A DNA stretch of 64,000 bases from Streptomyces sp. NBC_01314 (GCF_041435215.1 NZ_CP108394.1:10044001-10108000); one strand, 5' to 3'; shown: positions 1-8,743, numbered from the stretch's first letter. A program made the numbers and translations. Notes: generated from the letters alone by a model not told the origin.

Positions 1-536
1 GCACCCCCGTCGACCTGCCCGGGGCGGGCGACTACCGCGTCTTCGCCGACTTCACCCCCGCCGGGAAGGACGCCGAGAACCTCACGCTCGGCGCCGACCT
101 CGCGGCCTCGGGCACGTACAAACCGGAAAAGCTCCCGGCGCAGAGCGACACCGCCGAGGTCAACGGCTACGAGGTCGAGCTGACCGGTGGCCTGCGCCCG
201 GGCGTCGCGAGCGAACTCAAGCTGAAGGTCTCCCGCGACGGCAGGCCCGTCACCGACCTCCAGCCCTACCTCGGCGCGTACGGCCACCTGGTCGCCCTGC
301 GCTCCGGCGACCTCGCCTACCTGCACGTACATCCCCACGGTGAACCCGGCGACGGCAGGACCGCACCCGGCCCGGACGTCTCCTTCACGGCCACCGCGCC
401 CAGCGCCGGCGCCTACCGCCTGTTCCTCGACTTCAAGCACGAGGGCAAGGTCCACACGGCCGCGTTCACGGTCCGGACGGGCGCGGCGGCCACACCGGAG
501 GAGCCGCACGAGACCTCGACCGGCCACTCCCACTGA
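1..536 (+). CDS. Secreted/heavy-metal-type protein, C-terminal part only
   Basis: The 5' end lies outside the window. The reading frame enters at base 3 and runs about 177 codons to a TGA at 534. It contains a beta-rich repeat pattern with the conserved segment GAYGHLVALRSGDLAYLHVHP-like (GHLV, LAYLHVHP) and ends in a His-rich tail (GHSH). These features match actinobacterial exported proteins usually annotated as hypothetical secreted or heavy-metal-binding-domain proteins, with YtkA-like immunoglobulin-like folds. The clustered His residues suggest metal binding, but that is inference. No signal peptide can be assessed because the N-terminus is missing. The downstream gene converges on it from the other strand after 37 bases. 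Confidence 0.7.
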   Translation, partial: TPVDLPGAGDYRVFADFTPAGKDAENLTLGADLAASGTYKPEKLPAQSDTAEVNGYEVELTGGLRPGVASELKLKVSRDGRPVTDLQPYLGAYGHLVALRSGDLAYLHVHPHGEPGDGRTAPGPDVSFTATAPSAGAYRLFLDFKHEGKVHTAAFTVRTGAAATPEEPHETSTGHSH

Positions 537-573
537 GAAGCGGCGACACGCCCCCGCACCTACCTGCCGGGAC

Positions 574-2076
574 CTACACGCCGTCGGCCATCACCACCGG
601 CGGTCGCCGCTCGCCGAACCGCGTCGCCCGTTCGAAGGCGTGGCCGGCCCTCAGGACCGACCAGTCCCGCCGGTGCGGGCCCACGATCTGCAGCCCGACC
701 GGCAGGCCCTCCGGGGTGAACCCGGCCGGGACGGACAGGGCGGGGCAGCCCGTGACGGAGATCAGGTACGCCGAGCGCATCCAGTCGAGATAGGTCTCCA
801 TGGGGGTGCCGTCGACGACCGTCGGGTACGCCAGGTCGATGGCGAAGGGGACGACCTGACTGACCGGCAGCAACAGCAGGTCGTACCGCCCGAAGAACTC
901 GCGGACCCGGTGGAAGAGGGCGCCGTGCAGCGCCTGCGCCCGCCCCAGGTCGGGTCCGCCGAGCCTGCGGCCCTCCTCGATGTTCCAGATCACGTCCGGG
1001 GCCAGCCGGTCGCGGTGCTCGTCCAGCAGCGGCCCGTACGTGAGCTCCACCTGCCAGGCGCGCTGGGCGAGGAACACCTCGTCCGCGCCGGAGAGGTCCG
1101 GGCAGGCCTCCTCGACGTCCCAGCCCAGCGCGGAGAACGCCTCGACCGCCGGGCCCAGCGCGTCCCGTACCTCCGGATCGACGGGCACCCGCCCGCCGAG
1201 ATCGGGGGACCAGGCCACCCGCAACCCCCGTAGCCCGCCGTCGAGTTGCCAGGCGAAAGTGGAACCGGGCGTCTGCAGGGAGCGTGGGTCGCGGGGATCG
1301 GGACCGGCCAGCACGGACAGGGCCAGGGCGACGTCCGCCACGGTCCGGGCCATCGGCCCCTTCACCGACAGCTGGCCCCACGGAGCCTTGTCGGGCCAGG
1401 ACGGCACCCGGCCCGGAGAGGGGCGCAGACCGACGACGTTGTTGAAGGAGGCGGGGTTGCGCAGGGAGCCGCCGGTGTCGCTGCCGTCGGCGATGGGCTG
1501 CATCCCGCAGGCGAGGGCCGCCCCCGCCCCTCCGCTGCTGCCGCCCGCGCTGCGGGACAGGTCGTACGGGTTGCGGGTGGCCCCGAAGACGGGGTTGACG
1601 GTGTGCGAACCCAGGCCCAGTTCGGGGACGTTGGTCTTGCCGAGGGTGATCGCCCCCGCCTTCCGCAGTCGTTCGACGACCAGATGGTCACGGTCGGGCA
1701 CCCGGTCGGCGAAGATGGGCGAGCCGGACGTCGTCCGGATACCCGCCGTGTCGTGCAGGTCCTTGTGCGCGACGGGCAGCCCGTGCAGAGGGCCCACCGG
1801 CTCCCCGGCCGCCATCCGGTCGTCCGCCTCGGCCGCCTGCTCCAGCGCCCGGTCGGCCACGAGCGTCACGATCGCGTTCACCGCCGGATTGACCCGCTCG
1901 ATCCGCTTCAGGTGGGCCGTCACCACCTCCCGCGCGGACAGCTCGCGGCGCGCCAGCGCGACGGAGAGTTCGTACGCGGTCCGAAAACACAGGTCGTCGG
2001 TCTCGTCCGCGTCGCCCGTCGGGTTCACGGGGTATCGCGCGGGGTGGTCGACGAGATCGTTCACGAGGTGGTTCAC
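574..2076 (-). CDS. Amidase (amidase signature family)
   Basis: A 500-residue amidase-signature enzyme that would hydrolyse a carboxylic amide to acid and ammonia in the cytoplasm. The Ser-cisSer-Lys triad is visible: Lys about 105 in VAHKD, the Ser-rich loop GGSSGG at about 178-183, and the nucleophile Ser about 204 in GSDTGGS. Length is normal for the family. The start is GTG at 2076, inside a GTGA overlap with the stop of the upstream Nramp-like gene, so the two are translationally coupled and probably handle the same substrate. The substrate cannot be read from sequence; GatA is unlikely because there is no gatC/gatB partner nearby. Confidence 0.9.
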   Translation of the reverse strand: MNHLVNDLVDHPARYPVNPTGDADETDDLCFRTAYELSVALARRELSAREVVTAHLKRIERVNPAVNAIVTLVADRALEQAAEADDRMAAGEPVGPLHGLPVAHKDLHDTAGIRTTSGSPIFADRVPDRDHLVVERLRKAGAITLGKTNVPELGLGSHTVNPVFGATRNPYDLSRSAGGSSGGAGAALACGMQPIADGSDTGGSLRNPASFNNVVGLRPSPGRVPSWPDKAPWGQLSVKGPMARTVADVALALSVLAGPDPRDPRSLQTPGSTFAWQLDGGLRGLRVAWSPDLGGRVPVDPEVRDALGPAVEAFSALGWDVEEACPDLSGADEVFLAQRAWQVELTYGPLLDEHRDRLAPDVIWNIEEGRRLGGPDLGRAQALHGALFHRVREFFGRYDLLLLPVSQVVPFAIDLAYPTVVDGTPMETYLDWMRSAYLISVTGCPALSVPAGFTPEGLPVGLQIVGPHRRDWSVLRAGHAFERATRFGERRPPVVMADGV

Positions 2077-3404
2077 GCCCCTCCCAGGGAGTTATTGAGC
2101 TGGACGGCCGCGAGGATTCCGAAGAGCACGAAGGACCCGCCCAGCAGTACGTTCGAGGTGATCCTGTTGCGAAGAGCCGGCTCCACGCTGCGGCGGTTGA
2201 GCAGCACCAGCAGGGCGCCCGCGAGCAACGGCAGGATCAGCGAGCCGACGGCGGCGTAGGTGAGGACGAGGGACACCGGGCGGCCCAGGAAGGTGACGGC
2301 GACCGCGGTGACGGCGCAGTAGAGGACGAACAGGCGGAACGGGCGGCCGTTCTGCGCGATGTGGGGCTCCGCCTCGGCGTCCGGGATGCCCCGCAGCGCC
2401 CGCAGCGAGTCGGCGAGCAGGTAGCACAGGCCGTTGAAACCGCCGACGAGCGCGCTCAGGGTCACCAGGAAGAACGTCCCCAGGAACAGCACCCGCGCCA
2501 CCGACCCCAGATCGGCGCCGAGCGGATCGGCGAGCGCGGCCAGGCCGTCGCTCCCGGTGATGCTCCCGCCCGTGCCGTACAGCAGCCCCGTGCCCACCAC
2601 CGTCGTGCACAGTACGAACAGCAGGGTCAGGCCGTAACTCACCGCCGAGTCCGCCCGCACGATCCCCAACCGGCTCCGGTCCGCCCAGCCCTTCTCCCGC
2701 ACCCAGTAGCTGTACGAGGCGATCCCGGCCGTCCCGCCCACCCCGCCGACCAGTGCCAGTACCGTCACCACGTCACCTTCCGGCAGCCTCGGGCGCAGGG
2801 TGCCCAGCAGGCCGGGCAGATCGTCGGCGGTGACGAGCGTGGCCACCGCCAGGACGGCCATGCCGAGGAACTTGGCGAGCATGAAGACGCTCATCACCCG
2901 CTCGAACACCGTGTACCGCCCGACGTACACGAGCGTGGCCGCCGCCAGCGCGATCACCACGCCGACGGGTCTGACCGGCAGTACGGGGAACAGTGTGGAC
3001 AGCGCCAGGGACGCCACCGAGCTGAGTGCCGCCCCGTACAGCAGGCCGATCACCAGGACGAAGAGCATGAACGCCGCCGGAAGCCAGCGGGCGGCCGACT
3101 TCAGGCTCGCGATCACGGTCTGCCCGGTGGCCAGGTACAGGCGGCCCACCGCCTCGGTGAGCGCGTACTTCAGGACGACACCGATGACGATGGCCCACAT
3201 CAGCGCCATCCCGTACCCGGCGGCTCCCGCGAGCGACGTCACCATGTCGCCCGCGCCCACGCTCGCGGCGGCCAGCACCAGCCCGGGACCGAGGAGTGCC
3301 CACCGGCCGCGCCGGGCGCCGGCGGGCAGGAGCGGCGCCGGCGCGGTGGAGTCGGCGGCCGGGGAACGTGGGGGACTGCCGGGAGTCACGGTCACGTCGA
3401 CCAT
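2073..3404 (-). CDS. Nramp-like membrane transporter lacking the canonical metal motifs
   Basis: A 443-residue polytopic protein with about 11 hydrophobic helices and the overall Nramp (SLC11) fold. The first helix reads VGAGDM where true Mn/Fe Nramps have DPGN. The region corresponding to helix 6 reads GGTAGIASY instead of the metal-binding MPH motif. Nramp-related proteins without these residues occur in B. subtilis next to oxoprolinase/allophanate-hydrolase genes (YcsG), so transport of an organic or amide compound, or of another cation, is plausible. It is first in a two-gene operon with the amidase (GTGA overlap) and is divergent from an Lrp-type regulator, which probably controls it. 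The start is ATG at 3404. Confidence 0.8.
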   Translation of the reverse strand: MVDVTVTPGSPPRSPAADSTAPAPLLPAGARRGRWALLGPGLVLAAASVGAGDMVTSLAGAAGYGMALMWAIVIGVVLKYALTEAVGRLYLATGQTVIASLKSAARWLPAAFMLFVLVIGLLYGAALSSVASLALSTLFPVLPVRPVGVVIALAAATLVYVGRYTVFERVMSVFMLAKFLGMAVLAVATLVTADDLPGLLGTLRPRLPEGDVVTVLALVGGVGGTAGIASYSYWVREKGWADRSRLGIVRADSAVSYGLTLLFVLCTTVVGTGLLYGTGGSITGSDGLAALADPLGADLGSVARVLFLGTFFLVTLSALVGGFNGLCYLLADSLRALRGIPDAEAEPHIAQNGRPFRLFVLYCAVTAVAVTFLGRPVSLVLTYAAVGSLILPLLAGALLVLLNRRSVEPALRNRITSNVLLGGSFVLFGILAAVQLNNSLGGA

Positions 3405-3577
3405 CTCCGTTCATCGGGGAGTCACGGGAGCCATGGGTTCATGCGGGCCGAACGGGGGGCGGTGGGGCCGAGGGGGACGGTGGGCGCGCGCCCGCACGGC
3501 GGGGAGACCGTGCGGGACCATGCGATTCCACTTCACGGCAGGCTGGGCCACGGCGACGGAAGGGAACAAGAACCCCT

Positions 3578-3597
3578 GCGGAGTTGACGGAATCCGC
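3578..3597. promoter_or_regulatory. Possible operator in the Lrp / Nramp divergent region
   Basis: A short inverted repeat, GCGGA and TCCGC separated by 10 nt, with TTGACG in its centre. It sits about 16 nt before the Lrp gene start. Autoregulatory Lrp-type sites lie in such positions, but the arms are only 5 bp and could be chance in GC-rich DNA. Confidence 0.25.
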
Positions 3598-3612
3598 CAT
3601 AGGCTGGGGCCG

Positions 3613-4617
3613 ATGGACGCACCGCAGACCGGCCCCGTGACGGATTCGCTGGACCGGCGCATCATCAGCGCGCTGCAGATCGACGGCCGGGCCGCCTGGC
3701 ACCGCATCGCGGCGGCCCTCGGCGAGCCCGAACGGACCGTCGTCCGCCGGGGCACCCGGCTGCTGGAGGCCGGCCTGGTGCGGATCGGGGCGATGACGAT
3801 GCGCGGCCGCAGTGTGGTGGTCGGCGTCCGCTGCGCCCCCGGCCGGGCCCGGGTCACCGCCACCGCGCTGGCCCGCCGGCCCGACTGCGTCTTCGCCCAT
3901 GTCCTCACCGGCACCCCCGACTGCCTCGCGGAACTGCGCTGGCCCCGCGAACGGCTGGCGGGCCTCGTACTGGACGAACTCGCGGGCCTGCCAGGAGTGG
4001 TGGAGACCCGCACCCTTCCGGTGCTGCGCCACGTCCGCACGATCCGGGAGTGGCACGCGGGCCTCCTCACCGACGCCGAGATCGCCGCACTGAAGGGCGA
4101 GGACTGCTCCGACACCCCGTCGCCGCCGATCACGGACCCCCTGCCGGACGGCCGAACATCCCCCGAACTCTCCCGCGCCGACCGGCTGTTGCTGCACGCC
4201 CTCGCCGAGGACGGACGCCGCACCTACGACGAACTCGCGCGCGTCTCGGGCGTGTCGGAGGCCACCGCGAGACGCCGCCTCGGCGCGTTACGGCGTGAGG
4301 GCAAGGTCCGCATCCGTGCCGTGATCGAACCCGCCGTGCTCGGACTGCCGGTCGAGGCCGTCCTCTGGGCCCGCACACCCCCCGCCAAGGTGGACTCCGT
4401 GACGACGGCCCTCGCCGAGTCCGCCCACGTCCGCTACACCAGCTTCGTCACCGGCGAACGCCAACTGCTCATCCTCACCGCGTTCCCCGACGAGACCGCT
4501 CTCCACGACTTCGTCACCCGCTCCTCCTGGCTCCGAGAGGTGGCGTCGATCGACGTCGCCCTCGTCCTCACCACCCTGAAGCGGGGCGGCCTGCTGGCCC
4601 CCTGGCTACAGGACTGA
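3613..4617 (+). CDS. Double-domain Lrp/AsnC family regulator
   Basis: A 334-residue protein made of two Lrp/AsnC units in tandem. The first winged helix is at about residues 12-60 (LDRRIISALQIDGRAAW). A second is at about 190-240 (SRADRLLLHALAEDGRRTYDE, then VSGVSEATARRRL). Each is followed by an alpha/beta ligand-binding half. A normal Lrp is about 150 residues, so this is a covalent dimer-like form that is common in Streptomyces. The ATG at 3613 is chosen because the upstream in-frame sequence is intergenic. It is divergent from the Nramp-amidase operon and is the obvious candidate regulator, probably sensing an amino acid or amide. Confidence 0.88.
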   Translation: MDAPQTGPVTDSLDRRIISALQIDGRAAWHRIAAALGEPERTVVRRGTRLLEAGLVRIGAMTMRGRSVVVGVRCAPGRARVTATALARRPDCVFAHVLTGTPDCLAELRWPRERLAGLVLDELAGLPGVVETRTLPVLRHVRTIREWHAGLLTDAEIAALKGEDCSDTPSPPITDPLPDGRTSPELSRADRLLLHALAEDGRRTYDELARVSGVSEATARRRLGALRREGKVRIRAVIEPAVLGLPVEAVLWARTPPAKVDSVTTALAESAHVRYTSFVTGERQLLILTAFPDETALHDFVTRSSWLREVASIDVALVLTTLKRGGLLAPWLQD

Positions 4618-4694
4618 CACGACACCTCCCGGGCGCCAGGACGGGCGCGACACCTCCCGAGCCCCCATGACGGACACGACCGCTCCACCCCTCC

Positions 4695-4740
4695 TGCTTG
4701 AATATGCTCGAAAGGTGGCTATATCTTGCAGAAACAAGCA
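4695..4740 (+). promoter_or_regulatory. Promoter and candidate operator of the SIS-aldolase operon
   Basis: A good sigma-70-type promoter: TTGAAT (4698-4703), a 16-nt spacer, and TATATC (4720-4725). The predicted start is near 4732, about 40 nt before the ATG. The promoter is bracketed by inverted half-sites TGCTTG (4695-4700) and CAAGCA (4735-4740), placed as an operator would be for a repressor that loops or covers the promoter. The area is distinctly AT-rich for this genome. Confidence 0.55.
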
Positions 4741-4772
4741 TGAGTTCTGTGGCTCCTGGGGAGGGTGACCGC

Positions 4773-5663
4773 ATGACGCACGTCGAGGACGAGCTGAACA
4801 GCCAGCCCGAGTGCTGGGCCCGCGTCGCCGCCGAGGCGGGGGAACACGCCGGGGCTCTGCCCGCGCGGGGGGAGCGGGTGGCGCTCGTCGGCTGCGGGAC
4901 GTCGTACTTCATGGCGCAAGCCGCCGCCGCGCTGCGCGAGGGGGCCGGTCAGGGAGAGACGGACGCCTTCGCGGCCTCGGAGTTCCCCCGGGGACGGGCC
5001 TACGACCACGTCGTCGCCCTCACCCGCTCCGGCACCACCACCGAGGTGCTGGAACTGCTGGGCGCGCTGCGGGGCCGTACCCGTACGACGGCGATCACCG
5101 CCGATCCGGACACCCCGGTGACGGCCACGGCGGAAGACGTCGTCGTCCTGGGTTTCGCCGACGAGAAGTCCGTCGTCCAGACCCGTTTCGCCACCACCGC
5201 CCTCACCCTGCTCCGTGCCCATGTCGGCCGGCACACCGAGGCGGCCGCCGCCGACGCGCGCACCGCGCTGGAGGCACCACTGCCCGAAGGGCTGGTCGGT
5301 GCCACCCAGTTCACCTTCCTCGGCCGGGGCTGGACCGTGGGCCTCGCCCACGAGGCCGCGCTGAAGATGCGCGAGGCCGCGCTGGCGTGGAGCGAGGCCT
5401 ACCCGGCGATGGAGTACCGGCACGGTCCGATCAGCGTCACCACCCGGTCCACGGCGACCTGGATGCTCGGCGAGGCCCCCGAGGGGCTGGCCGAACAGGT
5501 GCGGGCGACCGGCGCGGAGTGGGTGGCCGGCGGGCTCGATCCGCTCGCCGAACTGGTCCGCGCCCAGCGGCTCGCCGTCGCCGTGGCCGCCGCCCGCGGC
5601 CTCGACCCCGACCGGCCGCGCCACCTCACACGCTCGGTGATCCTCGACTCGAACGACCTTTGA
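4773..5663 (+). CDS. SIS-domain sugar-phosphate isomerase/deaminase-like protein (AgaS type)
   Basis: A 296-residue protein with two sugar isomerase (SIS) domains. These domains bind phosphorylated sugars such as amino-sugar phosphates; AgaS/GlmS-like members isomerise or deaminate them. Visible motifs are VGCGTSYFMAQAAA, ALTRSGTTTEV and the C-terminal EYRHGPIS loop. The ATG at 4773 is chosen over an in-frame ATG at 4698 because GGGAGGG lies 8 nt before it and a promoter sits between the two ATGs. It is followed after 13 nt by a class II aldolase with a strong ribosome site, so they form a sugar-catabolic operon. Confidence 0.88.
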   Translation: MTHVEDELNSQPECWARVAAEAGEHAGALPARGERVALVGCGTSYFMAQAAAALREGAGQGETDAFAASEFPRGRAYDHVVALTRSGTTTEVLELLGALRGRTRTTAITADPDTPVTATAEDVVVLGFADEKSVVQTRFATTALTLLRAHVGRHTEAAAADARTALEAPLPEGLVGATQFTFLGRGWTVGLAHEAALKMREAALAWSEAYPAMEYRHGPISVTTRSTATWMLGEAPEGLAEQVRATGAEWVAGGLDPLAELVRAQRLAVAVAAARGLDPDRPRHLTRSVILDSNDL

Positions 5664-5676
5664 ACCAGGAGGAGTT

Positions 5677-6549
5677 GTGCCGCTCACGACGACCGGTGAA
5701 CTGATCACCGGGGCAGCCACCGCGCACTCCGCGGTGGCCGCGTTCAACGTCATCACCCTGGAGCACGTCGAGGCGGTCGTCGCGGGCGCCGAGACCGCCG
5801 CCGCGCCGGTCGTCCTCCAGGTCAGCGAGAACGCGGTCGGGTTCCACGACGGGGACCCGCTCCCGCTGGCCCGCGCCGCGTCCGCCGCCGCCGAGCGGGC
5901 GGCCGTGCCGGTCGCGCTCCACCTCGACCATGTGCAGAGCGACGACCTGCTGCGCCGGGCCGCCGACGCCGGGTTCAGCTCCGTGATGTACGACGCCTCA
6001 CGCCTGCCCTACCTGGACAACCTCGCCGCGACGCATGCCGCCGTGCAGTGGGCGCACGACCAAGGGCTTTGGATCGAGGCGGAGTTGGGGCAGGTCGGCG
6101 GCAAGGGCGGAGGGCCCCCGCTCGACGCGCACGCGCCCGGAGCGCGTACCGACCCCGACGAGGCGCGGGCCTTCGTGGCCGATTCGGGTGTGGACGCGCT
6201 CGCCGTCGCCATCGGCAGCGCGCACGCGATGACCACCCGGACCGCGGCCCTCGACCACGCCCTCCTGAAACGGCTGGCCGGCGCCCTGGACGTCCCCCTC
6301 GTCCTGCACGGCTCCTCCGGCGTCCCGGACGGCGAACTGCGGGCGGCCGTCACGGGCGGCATCGCCAAGGTCAATATCGGCACCGCGCTCAACATCGCCC
6401 TGACCGGCGCGGTCCGGGACTATCTCACCGCCCGCCCCGAGGTGGTGGACCCGCGCACGTACCTCGCGGCGGGCCGGGCGGCGATGGCGGACACGGTGGC
6501 CCGCCTCATCCGCGTCCTGCGGACGGAGGAGGCCGTTCCGTCCGTGTAG
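5677..6549 (+). CDS. Class II fructose-bisphosphate/tagatose-bisphosphate aldolase family
   Basis: A 290-residue zinc-dependent class II aldolase that would cleave a ketose (bis)phosphate to dihydroxyacetone phosphate and an aldehyde. Zinc and substrate motifs are visible: HLDHVQS near residues 85-91, the GQVGGK loop, VLHGSSG, and GIAKVNIGTALN near the C-terminus. The GTG start has AGGAGG 6 nt upstream. The gene follows the SIS gene directly. Whether the true substrate is fructose-1,6-, tagatose-1,6- or a 1-phosphate sugar cannot be decided. The kinase and DeoR genes that often accompany this pair in Streptomyces are not adjacent; a DeoR gene lies 16 kb away. Confidence 0.9.
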   Translation: MPLTTTGELITGAATAHSAVAAFNVITLEHVEAVVAGAETAAAPVVLQVSENAVGFHDGDPLPLARAASAAAERAAVPVALHLDHVQSDDLLRRAADAGFSSVMYDASRLPYLDNLAATHAAVQWAHDQGLWIEAELGQVGGKGGGPPLDAHAPGARTDPDEARAFVADSGVDALAVAIGSAHAMTTRTAALDHALLKRLAGALDVPLVLHGSSGVPDGELRAAVTGGIAKVNIGTALNIALTGAVRDYLTARPEVVDPRTYLAAGRAAMADTVARLIRVLRTEEAVPSV

Positions 6550-6570
6550 ACAGCCTCCAGAGCCGCGCGC

Positions 6571-6655
6571 ACGGGCCGTGTGGCACGCAGCCCGTACGAG
6601 CCCGTGTGGCACAGCCCGTACGGGCCCGGGTGTCAGTCCGTACGGGCCCGTTCCG
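6571..6655. repeat. Three imperfect tandem copies of a ~28-nt GTACG-centred unit
   Basis: Between the aldolase and AraC genes a unit of roughly GTGTGGCACAGCCCGTACGG followed by GCCCG is repeated three times, near 6571-6600, 6601-6628 and 6629-6655. Each copy has a palindromic CCGTACGG core. It may fold as stacked hairpins and act as a terminator for the aldolase operon, or it may be slippage-derived. Confidence 0.6.
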
Positions 6656-6731
6656 CGTGGGAATGTGACCGCCTTGCGCAGCGCGAGGCCCGGGACCTGA
6701 GTGTGACGCCCGTCACTGGTATTTTCCGGTC

Positions 6732-7529
6732 ATGCGGGAGACGGAGATCCACCTCGGTGCGCCGCCGGACGTCGCCCTCATCGGTGTCGGCGTGCACGGC
6801 GTCGCGAGCCGCACGGACGTGTTCCGGCTGCCGGAGCTGTGGCAGCTGCACCTCTACCAGTACGAGGCCGAACTGACCATCGACGGCACGGCCCACACCA
6901 TCCGCCCCGGCCGGGTCAGCCTCGTACCGCCCGGCATCACGGTCCGCTACCGCTACCGGGGCCGCTCCGAACACCTCTTCGCCCATCTGCGCATCGCCCC
7001 GGCCGGACCGCCCCGCACAATTCCCCTCGTGCAGGACGCGGGCCCCGAACTCCCCGCACTCACCGGTCTGTTGGTCCAGGCGGTGGCCGCCGCCCCGAGC
7101 GAGCCCGACCGTACCCGGGCCGAGATCTGGACCGCCCTGTGGCGCGTCGCCCATCTGACGCCGCCCGCCACGGCGGGCCCCGGCCCGCACCCGGCGGTCA
7201 CCACCGCCATCGCCCACATCGAAGCCCATCTGGCCGCCCCGCTCGCCATCCCGGAGGTGGCCCGCGTGGCCGGCGTCTCCCACAACCACCTGACCCGGCT
7301 GTTCCACGCCGAGACGGGAGGCACGGTCGTCGCCTACATCCGCCGCCGCAGACTCGAACGCGCCCACCATCTGCTCCGCGCCACGACCCTCTCCATCCCC
7401 GCCGTGGCCGCCTCCGTCGGCATCCCCGACCTCCACGCCTTCAACAAGGCCTGCCGCCGAGAGCTGGGCGCCTCACCGCGGGCCCTGCGAGGGGCCACGT
7501 TCCCGGCAGGAGCCGCTAACCCCGCCTGA
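6732..7529 (+). CDS. AraC family transcriptional regulator
   Basis: A 265-residue regulator with an N-terminal cupin-like sensing half (TIRPGRVSLVPPGITVRY is typical of the sugar-binding barrel). The C-terminal double helix-turn-helix spans about residues 155-255 (LAIPEVARVAGVSHNHLTRL, and FNKACRRELGASPRALR). Its 3' end overlaps the convergent methyltransferase gene by 14 nt. The position after the sugar aldolase operon suggests a carbohydrate ligand, but no catabolic partner is coupled to it, so the target is unknown. Confidence 0.9.
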   Translation: MRETEIHLGAPPDVALIGVGVHGVASRTDVFRLPELWQLHLYQYEAELTIDGTAHTIRPGRVSLVPPGITVRYRYRGRSEHLFAHLRIAPAGPPRTIPLVQDAGPELPALTGLLVQAVAAAPSEPDRTRAEIWTALWRVAHLTPPATAGPGPHPAVTTAIAHIEAHLAAPLAIPEVARVAGVSHNHLTRLFHAETGGTVVAYIRRRRLERAHHLLRATTLSIPAVAASVGIPDLHAFNKACRRELGASPRALRGATFPAGAANPA

Positions 7530-8676
7530 CCGCCTTCAGCACCACGAACTTGGCGTCGCTCGCGACGACTTCACTGTTGCCGAAGATCCGCCGCAGCGTC
7601 ACGTGATAGGCCAGATGGCGATTGCCGACCACCCACAGCTCACCGCCCGGCCGCAGCGTCCGCCGCGCCCCGGTGAACATCCGCCTGGCCGTGGCGTCGG
7701 TCGTCGCCTGGTGGGAGTGGAACGGCGGGTTGTTGAGGACGAGATCGGCACTCGCCGGCTCGCACGCCTCCAGCCCGTCGCCGACCCGGAACTCGGCCTT
7801 CCCGTCGGCGTCCGGCCGGTTCGCCCGGTACGTCGCCTCCGCCGAGGCCACCGCCTGGTACGACTCGTCGACGAACACCACCTCGGCGTCCGGATCGGCC
7901 AGCGCGACCGCCGTACCGACCACGCCGTTGCCGCACCCCAGATCGACGACCCGCCCGCCGCCCGGGTCCTTCGGCAGGTGCCGCAGGAAGAACCGGGTGC
8001 CGATGTCGAGCCGGTCGGCACAGAACACGCCCGCGTGGTTGACGACGGCCCGTCCGGCCAACAGACCGATGTCGTCCGGCAGTCGATAGGTGTGCGGCCA
8101 TGGATCGGTGCCCCGCGCCGCGAGAATCCTCGTATCCGGGGTGCAGAGGATCAGCCGAGCCTTCTGCCTGGCGAGGGAAGTGCGGGTCGGGCCGAGGATC
8201 CGTTCGAAGAGCTTGAGCGTGGAGGTGTGGATCTCCTTGACCATCCCGGTGCCGACCACGACCGTGCCCTCGTGCACGGCGGGCGCGAGCCGGTGCAGCT
8301 GGTCCTCCAGGAGCGCGAGGCTCTTGGGGACCCGGACGAGCAGCACGTCGACACGGTCCGGGGGCGTGTCCCGGGTGGTGAGGAGCCGTACCGTGTCCGC
8401 CTCGACGCCGCCCCGCTCCAGGTTCGCCCGCGTCGCCTCCCGGCTCAGGAACGAGTCGGTGATCTGCGTCGGCCCGTGCGCGGCCAGCGCGGTGGTCAGC
8501 GCACCCCAGCGGTCACCGACGACCACGACCGTCCCGTGCAACGGTGTCCCGCTCTCCGCGAGATGGCGCAGCAGATACGCGTCGGACGCGTCCCAGGCGC
8601 GCAGCTGGTCACGGAGGTCCGCGGGGAAGCGGGCCAGGGTGTACTCGCCCCAGGGCGCGGTCATACGGTCGCTCAT
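7516..8676 (-). CDS. rlmG: RlmG/RsmC-type rRNA (guanine-N2)-methyltransferase
   Basis: A 386-residue class I SAM-dependent methyltransferase with the duplicated architecture of RlmG/RsmC. There is a degenerate N-terminal methyltransferase domain and an active C-terminal one. The SAM-binding motif is VVDLGCGNGVVG and the catalytic motif LNNPPFHS is that of guanine-N2 methyltransferases. The full length agrees with E. coli RlmG, which modifies 23S rRNA; RsmC is the alternative. The start is ATG at 8676 near the divergent alkB gene. Confidence 0.82.
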   Translation of the reverse strand: MSDRMTAPWGEYTLARFPADLRDQLRAWDASDAYLLRHLAESGTPLHGTVVVVGDRWGALTTALAAHGPTQITDSFLSREATRANLERGGVEADTVRLLTTRDTPPDRVDVLLVRVPKSLALLEDQLHRLAPAVHEGTVVVGTGMVKEIHTSTLKLFERILGPTRTSLARQKARLILCTPDTRILAARGTDPWPHTYRLPDDIGLLAGRAVVNHAGVFCADRLDIGTRFFLRHLPKDPGGGRVVDLGCGNGVVGTAVALADPDAEVVFVDESYQAVASAEATYRANRPDADGKAEFRVGDGLEACEPASADLVLNNPPFHSHQATTDATARRMFTGARRTLRPGGELWVVGNRHLAYHVTLRRIFGNSEVVASDAKFVVLKAVRRG

Positions 8677-8743
8677 CGTGTGCCCAGGCTAACCGAGGCC
8701 GGCTCACGCCCCTCTCCGGGTGACCGTGCGGGATGATGACTCC

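Noticed and set aside
4698..4772. Upstream ATG of the SIS-domain gene
   Set aside because: It lies inside the predicted promoter, lacks a ribosome site, and the added residues are not like the family N-terminus.
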